Of a stretch of DNA of 5,606 nucleotides, positions 1 through 4,785 are shown one piece after another. The notes under the pieces were generated by a model. That model searched no databases and was not told the origin of the DNA. It was given only the letters and a program-made list of their open reading frames with translations. Position 1 is the stretch's first letter; each line of letters starts with the position of its first letter. The stretch is from Rickettsiales bacterium (GTDB lineage Bacteria; Pseudomonadota; Alphaproteobacteria; Rickettsiales; Rickettsiaceae), in the NCBI GenBank assembly GCA_947508155.1, contig CANNRM010000052.1:1-5606 (forward strand), given 5' to 3'. Made by a program: the position numbers and the translations under genes.

Positions 1-1263
1 GCTAAGTATTGCCTCGATCTTTTTTATTGGTATGGTTGTACTACTACTAGACATCATAGCATCTGATACTTCATGGAATAATTTTTTTGCCGCTGAAATG
101 TGTTGTTGTTTCTGAGGGTTGTGTTGTTTTTTAGTGGTTTTGATTGCTTTGGGTTTGATCTCCGCAGCTGCTTCTGCTTCTTTTGTGTCTTCTTGTATCA
201 CAGTCAAATCATCGTCTGAATCACTGCTATCTTCAGTGGTAGAAAAATAATCAATTGGCTTTGCGGAGATTGTTGCTTCAGATGTGAGAGTGTGTTCTTT
301 TAATATATCTGCTATATCACGAGGATCATCATACCATATTCTTATGGTTTTATAACCATGCGCATCAGCAATTTTATCGCATAATAGATCTATGGCTTTA
401 TGCTGCTTTTTATATTCTGTTCCAGCACTATGTAGCGGTCCATCATATTCTATAATAATTTTATGCCCTTTATACTCGAAATATATGTCTACATGTCTAG
501 AAATTTCTGCCACAAAATATTCATTTTTTGCGTTCGGAAAGAGTTTGTGTACATATTGAAAAAATTGACTTTGTGAATCAGATGTAGTTGTGGCATTTGC
601 TTGAGGTGTATATTGGGGAATAATTGCTTTAATTTTATCAAATAATGTTGGTCTTGCGTGAAATGCAAAATTAAGTTCGTGTTGTAATACGCTATCTCGC
701 GTAATGCTTCCTAAGTTTTTGCTAGTGAGATTTGGTATAAGGTGTTGTAATGCGCCATCACAATCATGACCTGTAAAACCGGAGATTTTTACTAAGCAAT
801 TAATCATTCGTATGGATGGGCTTGCGTCTAGTTCAGATAATGTACTGATTTTTTCTAATATTGGATTTATGATATTGCTTGTGTGGAATGTATTTAATAA
901 GTTATGGTCTATTAAATTTGTAACTGCCTTGAGATGCATCATAAAATGTTGCAAGTGCATTTTTTCTGATAGAGATGTGTTTATTTTGGTTGTTAATCCA
1001 AGAGTATGAAATATTTTGACTGGTAAATTTGTTATATGTTTTGGTATTATGGATAAAGCATATTCAAATTCACATAATATTGCCAGTTCATCACTATTTA
1101 ATTGACGATCTAATAATGAGTATAATACGCGTGTTGCCTCATGCAAATTTTCTGTAAAGGTGTCTACAACTGTTTGAGCCACTTTAGAGTGAGCCACATC
1201 TTTTGAGTAAATGGTGCGAAAAAGGTCTTTAATGCGTGTAAGTGTTTGTATTTCTTTGCTCAT
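1..1263 (-). CDS. RAP-domain-like protein, 3' end outside window
   Basis: Reading from the ATG at 1263-1261, the minus strand stays open for 421 codons to the window edge, so the C-terminus is missing. Residues 1 to about 240 look helical and resemble nothing I can name. Residues 257-313 match a RAP domain: a VDIYF strand (D259), then IIIEYDGPLH (E272, D274, G275, P276, H278), a KxxLL-type helix near 289-294, and GYKTIRIW (303-310). The D...ExD arrangement is that of the PD-(D/E)XK nuclease fold to which RAP is related. RAP domains are known from organelle RNA-metabolism proteins (FASTK family, apicomplexan proteins) and from some intracellular bacteria, so RNA binding or processing is the likely but unproven role. 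From about 342 the tail is low complexity: an acidic run (EDSSDSDDD), an Ala/Glu patch, then Lys/Gln/His-rich sequence. No signal peptide or membrane segment is seen. It diverges from the EPIYA-like gene. No strong Shine-Dalgarno precedes the ATG, but a strong promoter sits just upstream and supports this start. The open frame is certain; the domain call is probable. Confidence 0.72.
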   Translation of the reverse strand, partial: MSKEIQTLTRIKDLFRTIYSKDVAHSKVAQTVVDTFTENLHEATRVLYSLLDRQLNSDELAILCEFEYALSIIPKHITNLPVKIFHTLGLTTKINTSLSEKMHLQHFMMHLKAVTNLIDHNLLNTFHTSNIINPILEKISTLSELDASPSIRMINCLVKISGFTGHDCDGALQHLIPNLTSKNLGSITRDSVLQHELNFAFHARPTLFDKIKAIIPQYTPQANATTTSDSQSQFFQYVHKLFPNAKNEYFVAEISRHVDIYFEYKGHKIIIEYDGPLHSAGTEYKKQHKAIDLLCDKIADAHGYKTIRIWYDDPRDIADILKEHTLTSEATISAKPIDYFSTTEDSSDSDDDLTVIQEDTKEAEAAAEIKPKAIKTTKKQHNPQKQQHISAAKKLFHEVSDAMMSSSSTTIPIKKIEAILS

Positions 1264-1295
1264 TATATGGCTGTAAATTTAATTAATATTTAACG

Positions 1296-1324
1296 TTTAT
1301 ACATGATTAAGCGGAAATTGTCAA
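1296..1324 (-). promoter_or_regulatory. Near-consensus sigma-70 promoter of the RAP-like gene
   Basis: On the minus strand a perfect TTGACA (-35, 1324-1319) is followed by a 17-base spacer and TATAAA (-10, 1301-1296). The expected transcription start is near 1289, which gives a leader of about 26 bases before the ATG at 1263. Eleven of twelve consensus bases at the optimal spacing make this the best promoter in the window and suggest strong constitutive expression. Confidence 0.75.
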
Positions 1325-1355
1325 GAAAAATCAAGATTTTTGCTATGAGTAACTA

Positions 1356-1374
1356 TTCCGGTTTAAGCCCGGGA
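1356..1374. repeat. Small GC-rich hairpin between divergent genes, possible decayed repeat
   Basis: TTCCGG (1356-1361) can pair with CCGGGA (1369-1374) around a 7-base loop, with one G-T wobble. Read on the minus strand the segment is ATCCCGGGCTTAAACCGG, which resembles the ATCCCGG-type palindromic repeat at 2974-3109 and the segment at 2938-2959. It lies upstream of both divergent promoters and has no T-run, so it is not a terminator. It may be a worn copy of a dispersed repeat or a protein-binding site; this is inference. Confidence 0.3.
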
Positions 1375-1465
1375 TTGAGGCCCAAATAACTCCACAACGC
1401 GGCTAAAAAGTCGCCTATATCCCTTTATATTCAATGCTTAGTCACTTTTTTGTAGAATATTCAAA

Positions 1466-1494
1466 TTCATAGTTGTAAAATGATGGAATATAAC
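1466..1494 (+). promoter_or_regulatory. Candidate promoter of the EPIYA-like gene
   Basis: TTCATA (1466-1471, 4 of 6 matches to the -35 consensus), a 17-base spacer, then TATAAC (1489-1494, 5 of 6). The predicted start near 1501 gives a leader of only about 11 bases before the ATG at 1512. An alternative -10, TAAAAT at 1476-1481, has no good -35 partner but would leave a more usual leader. Either is much weaker than the promoter of the divergent gene, so expression may depend on an activator. Low certainty. Confidence 0.3.
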
Positions 1495-1511
1495 CTAACA
1501 GAGATACAAAT

Positions 1512-2837
1512 ATGGCTGTAGAGAACAAGAAAAGGAAGTGGTATAAGCCTTGGACGACTAAATCAGCAAAACATCAAATGCAGTTGATGCAGGATATGCA
1601 GAGCGATCTGCAGGATATGCAAAAGAGTTTGGCTAATACAGGCGAATGCTCATATCTGGATGAGAATAACATAGAACGTAAATTCTTTACCACAGCTAGA
1701 GAAGGTGCAAAAGATACCCAGCCTGCGGATATAAAGCCGCCGCTGGCTAACCAAGAGACTATCGATGTAACACTCGATTTCCTGAAAAACTCTCTAGGCA
1801 TGGTTGTTACTGGCACCACTCTTGAAAAATCCGCTGCTAAGCTCGCAGAACTTAGTAAGGGTAAGGACGAAAAGGCGCTTGAAAATGACCCTGCGTTTCA
1901 AAGTGAATATGCTAAATTTTGCGCTGAATCGCATAAAGCTGTTGAGCAATATCATACCTATAAGATGATGCATTTTCAAAATCTTGCTCAAAAATATCCT
2001 TCTCAAGCAGAGCATTGGAACGCGATGGCGAAGGTTGCGCAGGATAACGCTGTCGCGGCTCGTAATGATGCTAAAATGAATGAGGAGGTTGCTCAATATT
2101 GGAACAAGGAGCGAGGCGTTTCTCAAACGCGAGGTAGAGATACGCCAGAGTCTGTATATGCTAGTCTAGACCCAGAAATATCAGCTTATAAGGAAAAATT
2201 GTATGATAAGGCTCAAAAAAGGGATTATGCTCCACCACCTCCGTCAAAGCGTGAGAAGCCGATATATGAGGAGGTTCAGAATTCTCCGCCTCGCAAATTA
2301 AGCGATATAGCCGCGGCTAGAACTGATGCACCAAAGCCTGAGGAGCCGATATATTCTGTTGTTCAAAAGAAGAAAGAACCGATATATGCGGAATTGGATC
2401 TGAAACCTAGCGAGGGATTAAAAAAACCTGAGAAACCTGAAGAAGTGATATATGCGACGATTGCTGAGCCGGAGGCGCCGCCAGCATTGCCTCCGAAGCT
2501 TAAGAACGTTGAATCGGAGATACCGCCGCCATTGCCTCCGAAGAAACCCTTGTTTGAGGTTACTGTTGGAGATCCTACGCATGAAGATTTGAAGCAGTAT
2601 CAAAAAACGCCACCAGCACATCCTTCTGTAGAGAGTTTGAAGAAAGTTGCTGCAGCGCAGGGCTTCAAACCTACTGAGCCTTTGTATCAAAATGTTGATG
2701 CTATAAGGGATTCTTTGATCCATCCTAAAACTGCTGCTATTGTTCCACCGGCTGATGTGTCAACGCAGCTTCCGAAATTGACGAGATCGAATAGCTTTAA
2801 AGAGAAAGGTTCGGGTCTTGGTGGTGGTAAATTTTAA
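1512..2837 (+). CDS. Putative secreted effector with six EPIYA-like motifs and proline-rich SH3 ligands
   Basis: This 441-residue protein matches no named family I recognise. Domains in order: a basic N-terminus (KKRKW); a Met/Gln heptad repeat at about 22-40 (M26, L33, L40 and M29, M36 seven apart), a likely coiled coil; a mostly helical region at about 84-200; then a disordered Pro/Lys/Glu-rich half. The last part carries tyrosines in EPIYA-like settings: ESVYASL (Y216), KPIYEEV (Y252), EPIYSVV (Y281), EPIYAEL (Y292, canonical), EVIYATI (Y314) and EPLYQNV (Y392). All six have a hydrophobic residue at +3. PALPPK (324-329) and PPLPPK (339-344) fit PxLPxK. The C-terminus is basic and Gly/Ser-rich. 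EPIYA proteins such as CagA, Bartonella BepD-F and Anaplasma AnkA are type IV substrates phosphorylated by host kinases; that role here is inference. There is no Sec signal or membrane segment, which suits type IV export. The ATG at 1512 has a weak AGAG upstream; the ATGs at 1480 and 1483 are out of frame. The coding frame is near certain, the effector role moderate. Confidence 0.78.
   Translation: MAVENKKRKWYKPWTTKSAKHQMQLMQDMQSDLQDMQKSLANTGECSYLDENNIERKFFTTAREGAKDTQPADIKPPLANQETIDVTLDFLKNSLGMVVTGTTLEKSAAKLAELSKGKDEKALENDPAFQSEYAKFCAESHKAVEQYHTYKMMHFQNLAQKYPSQAEHWNAMAKVAQDNAVAARNDAKMNEEVAQYWNKERGVSQTRGRDTPESVYASLDPEISAYKEKLYDKAQKRDYAPPPPSKREKPIYEEVQNSPPRKLSDIAAARTDAPKPEEPIYSVVQKKKEPIYAELDLKPSEGLKKPEKPEEVIYATIAEPEAPPALPPKLKNVESEIPPPLPPKKPLFEVTVGDPTHEDLKQYQKTPPAHPSVESLKKVAAAQGFKPTEPLYQNVDAIRDSLIHPKTAAIVPPADVSTQLPKLTRSNSFKEKGSGLGGGKF
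2148..2696 (+). other. EPIYA-like tyrosine motif array with two PxLPxK motifs
   Basis: This is the motif-bearing part of the 441-residue protein (residues 213-395). The six tyrosine codons start at 2157, 2265, 2352, 2385, 2451 and 2685. Four central copies share the DNA word (C/T)GATATAT, and three of these read CCGATATAT, which suggests growth by duplication. The proline motifs lie at 2481-2498 and 2526-2543 and share the 14-base word CATTGCCTCCGAAG (2485-2498 and 2530-2543), 45 bases (15 codons) apart. Known ligand rules suggest a Grb2-type SH2 site at YQNV (pYxN), a Src-type site at YEEV, and a CagA-like YATI. These partner guesses are inference from motif rules. Confidence 0.65.
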
Positions 2838-2937
2838 AAAAACTCAAAAACACACAATTTTTAGTTGTAATGTTGCAAAAATGCTGCCATATATTTTAAT
2901 TGCTGTTAATGTTATTGTGAGAACGGTAACTACCAAT

Positions 2938-2959
2938 GTCATCCAGGGCTTGATCTAGG
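2938..2959. repeat. Possible decayed copy of a palindromic repeat
   Basis: GTCATCCAGGGCTTGATCTAGG starts with the same GTCATCC word as the left arm of the adjacent palindrome. It has the general form GTCATCC(C)-GGGCTTGA-CC-GGG found in palindromic repeats of Rickettsiales. Pairing of CCAGGG with the far half is poor, so if it is a repeat it is degraded. It lies 15 bases before the intact element. Confidence 0.3.
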
Positions 2960-2973
2960 CTTGTTGTATGGCT

Positions 2974-3109
2974 CGTCATCCCGGAATTTGCGCGGCAAAT
3001 ATCCGGGATCCAGTACTTTAATCTACTATTTTTGACATAATTTATGTTAAAAAGTAATGATTTTTATAACTGGGCCCCGGATATTTGCCGCGCAAATTAC
3101 GGGGGGACG
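2974..3109. repeat. 136-bp nested palindrome (BIME- or MITE-like element)
   Basis: Two 41-base arms (2974-3014 and 3069-3109) are inverted copies that match at 36 of 41 positions by direct comparison. They flank a 54-base AT-rich centre. The centre has its own short palindrome, ACATAA-T-TTATGT (3035-3047), on the same axis, so almost the whole element is symmetrical. Each arm is also a hairpin in itself: ATCCCGG...ATTTGC, a GCG loop, then GCAAAT...CCGGGAT, with a one-base bulge. This resembles paired REP units (BIMEs) or a small non-coding MITE. No coding capacity and no clear target-site duplication are seen. Between two convergent 3' ends it could stop or stabilise both transcripts, but no T-run follows either arm. 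Confidence 0.85.
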
Positions 3110-3238
3110 GCGCAATAATAATCAATATTTAGTAATTAAAAATAGTGGCGTGTTATGGGATGTTTCGGACAAAAAACCACTCAAAGTCCAATAGAAGAGT
3201 CGACGAGTAACGACGTAGAATTAATCTGAGATTCGGTA

Positions 3239-4633
3239 TCACATATTAATCGTGCGTTTTTCAACGGCTAAACACGCTTCCTTAATCGCCTCTGAAAGCG
3301 TTGGATGTGCGTGGCATGTGCGTGCTATATCCTCACTTGATGCGAAGAATTCCATCGCAAGGGCTAACTCGGCAATCATTGTGCCTGCATCTGGGCCGAT
3401 AATATGCCCACCGATTATACGATCTGTTGCTGTATCCACTAATATTTTCACAAAGCCATCCGTATTTCCAGTAGCGCGGGCGCGGCTATTGGCAAGGAAT
3501 GGGAATTTTCCAACCTTATATGGCATTCCCGAGGCCTTAGCTTGTTCTTCCGTGACGCCAACAGATGCAACTTCTGGCCATGTATATACCACGCTTGGGA
3601 TGGTTTTGTAATTCACATGTCCATGCTGGCCAGCCATAATTTCCACTGCAGCAACTGCTTCTTCTTCTGCTTTATGTGCTAGCATTGGGCCTGGAATAAC
3701 GTCTCCAACGGCGTATATGCTTGGATGCTTTGTGCGGAAATATTGATCGACTGAAATATATCCGCGTTCATCACGCGTTATTCCTAGTTCATCTAGGCCT
3801 AAATTATCTGTAGATGGTTTACGTCCAACGGAAACAAGAACTTTATCGGCGGAAATGCTAATTTCTCCACCGCCTTCCGCTGGAGTGATAATTAATTCAA
3901 CACCAGAGCCTTTGGTTGAGGCTTTTAGGACTTTTGTGCTCAGTAAGAACTTTACGCCTTGTTTTTCAAGAATTTTTGTAAATGCCGCGCCAACTTCTGA
4001 GTCCAAAGCTGGTACGATTTTGTTGAAATATTCTATCACTGTTACTTCTGATCCGAGCCTTCTCCATACGGAACCTAGCTCAAGACCGATATACCCTCCG
4101 CCAATAACAACCAAATGCTTTGGCACTTCTGCAAAGTCAAGCGCACCTGTTGATGATACGATATTTTTCTCGTCAATTTCAATACCTGGAAGCGTTGTTA
4201 TGTTAGAACCGGTGGCAATCAGGATGTTTTTTGCTGTAAATACCTGTCCATCAATGCTTACGGTAGTTGGTGATGTGATTGTTGCTGTGCCTAGGATTTT
4301 TTGAATTTTGTGTTTGGCAAATAAGGATTCAATGCCTTTACAGAGGTCAGAAACGACTTTATTTTTGCGTTCTAGCATTTTAGAAAGATCAAGTTCTAAT
4401 TTTGATGTGTTGATTCCTATGTCCTTGAAATGTAAGTTTGCATCCTCAAATTTTTCTGACATATCCAACATAGCTTTAGATGGTATACAGCCTACGTTTA
4501 AGCATGTTCCGCCAAGTGTTGGGCGTTTTTCTACGCATGCTACCTTCATGCCCAATTGGGATGCACGAATTGCGCCGGTATATCCTGCTGGTCCGCCGCC
4601 TATTATGATTAGATCAAAAGATGTGTCTGACAT
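3239..4633 (-). CDS. lpd: Dihydrolipoamide dehydrogenase (E3)
   Basis: This is a complete 464-residue flavoprotein disulfide reductase, the usual length for E3. It re-oxidises the dihydrolipoyl groups of the pyruvate and 2-oxoglutarate dehydrogenase complexes (and of glycine cleavage where present), passing electrons through FAD to NAD+ in the cytoplasm (EC 1.8.1.4). Visible features: the FAD-binding GGGPAG loop (12-17); the redox disulfide C44/C49 in GGTCLNVGCIPSK; ATGS (140-143); the NAD-binding GGGYIGLELG (178-187) ending at E201, the acidic residue expected for NAD rather than NADP; the second FAD motif YAVGD; and the C-terminal dimer domain with the catalytic pair H443 and E448 in HAHPTLSE. 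Every key residue is present. No E1 or E2 gene is adjacent: it stands alone, convergent with the EPIYA-like gene and divergent from the symporter. The start is supported by GGAG at 4647-4644, ten bases before the ATG. Glutathione and mercuric reductases share the fold but differ in the motifs seen here. Confidence 0.97.
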   Translation of the reverse strand: MSDTSFDLIIIGGGPAGYTGAIRASQLGMKVACVEKRPTLGGTCLNVGCIPSKAMLDMSEKFEDANLHFKDIGINTSKLELDLSKMLERKNKVVSDLCKGIESLFAKHKIQKILGTATITSPTTVSIDGQVFTAKNILIATGSNITTLPGIEIDEKNIVSSTGALDFAEVPKHLVVIGGGYIGLELGSVWRRLGSEVTVIEYFNKIVPALDSEVGAAFTKILEKQGVKFLLSTKVLKASTKGSGVELIITPAEGGGEISISADKVLVSVGRKPSTDNLGLDELGITRDERGYISVDQYFRTKHPSIYAVGDVIPGPMLAHKAEEEAVAAVEIMAGQHGHVNYKTIPSVVYTWPEVASVGVTEEQAKASGMPYKVGKFPFLANSRARATGNTDGFVKILVDTATDRIIGGHIIGPDAGTMIAELALAMEFFASSEDIARTCHAHPTLSEAIKEACLAVEKRTINM

Positions 4634-4643
4634 TGTTTGGGTT

Positions 4644-4691
4644 CTCCATGTTATTTTAGGCGATTATATATTATATGCAAAAAATTGCGAA
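4644..4691 (-). promoter_or_regulatory. lpd promoter and ribosome-binding site
   Basis: On the minus strand TTCGCA (-35, 4691-4686, 4 of 6) is followed by a 17-base spacer and a perfect TATAAT (-10, 4668-4663). A second TATAAT sits one base further upstream at 4675-4670, but its matching -35 position (AAACTT) is poor. The expected start is near 4656, giving a leader of about 22 bases. That leader contains GGAG (4647-4644), a good Shine-Dalgarno ten bases from the ATG. Confidence 0.55.
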
Positions 4692-4741
4692 TAAGTTTTT
4701 GTTTATTTTTATGAAAATAGTTCTTTCTTTTTTAGAAATCT

Positions 4742-4777
4742 TTGAGTATGTTTGCACCTAGGGGTTTAATAAAAAGG
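4742..4777 (+). promoter_or_regulatory. Candidate promoter and ribosome-binding site of the symporter gene
   Basis: AAGG at 4774-4777 lies eight bases before the ATG at 4786 and favours that start. TTGAGT (4742-4747), a 17-base spacer and TTTAAT (4765-4770) form a plausible sigma-70 promoter, but its transcript would begin near 4777 and largely lose the AAGG. If this promoter is real, the in-frame ATG at 4804 preceded by GGAG (4788-4791) would be the better start. The two readings conflict and the sequence alone does not settle it. Confidence 0.3.
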
Positions 4778-4785
4778 TAATATTA

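Larger units (their letters stand above)
2838..3238. other. Convergent intergenic region holding a palindromic element
   Basis: This 401-base gap lies between the 3' ends of the EPIYA-like gene and lpd. Its centre is the nested palindrome at 2974-3109. I see no tRNA, no CRISPR array and no classical GC-stem plus T-run terminator for either gene. Two tiny open frames are present: 2881-2958 (25 hydrophobic residues) and 3155-3229 (24 residues, starting MGCFGQK). Neither has a good ribosome-binding site, so neither is called a gene. Confidence 0.7.

Noticed and set aside
812..1009. 65-codon plus-strand open frame
   Set aside because: It lies wholly inside the 421-codon RAP-like frame on the minus strand, has no supporting motif, and looks like a shadow.
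1512..2837. Assigning the EPIYA-like protein to CagA, AnkA or a Bep family
   Set aside because: There are no ankyrin repeats, no BID or Fic domain, and no CagA-like N-terminal region; only the short motifs are shared.
2838..2880. Intrinsic terminator for the EPIYA-like gene
   Set aside because: ACAA...TTGT gives only a four-pair AT-rich stem and no T-run follows it.
2881..2958. 25-residue hydrophobic frame (MLPYILIAVNVIV...) after the effector gene
   Set aside because: It has no ribosome-binding site and runs into repeat sequence; a chance frame in AT-rich DNA is likelier than a small membrane protein.
3032..3037. Perfect TTGACA in the centre of the palindrome, as a possible outward promoter
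   Set aside because: No acceptable -10 lies 15 to 19 bases downstream (TAATGA at 17); the hexamer overlaps the central ACATAA palindrome.
3855..4304. 149-codon plus-strand open frame
   Set aside because: It is antisense to lpd, whose every family motif is intact; the composition is that of a reverse-strand shadow.
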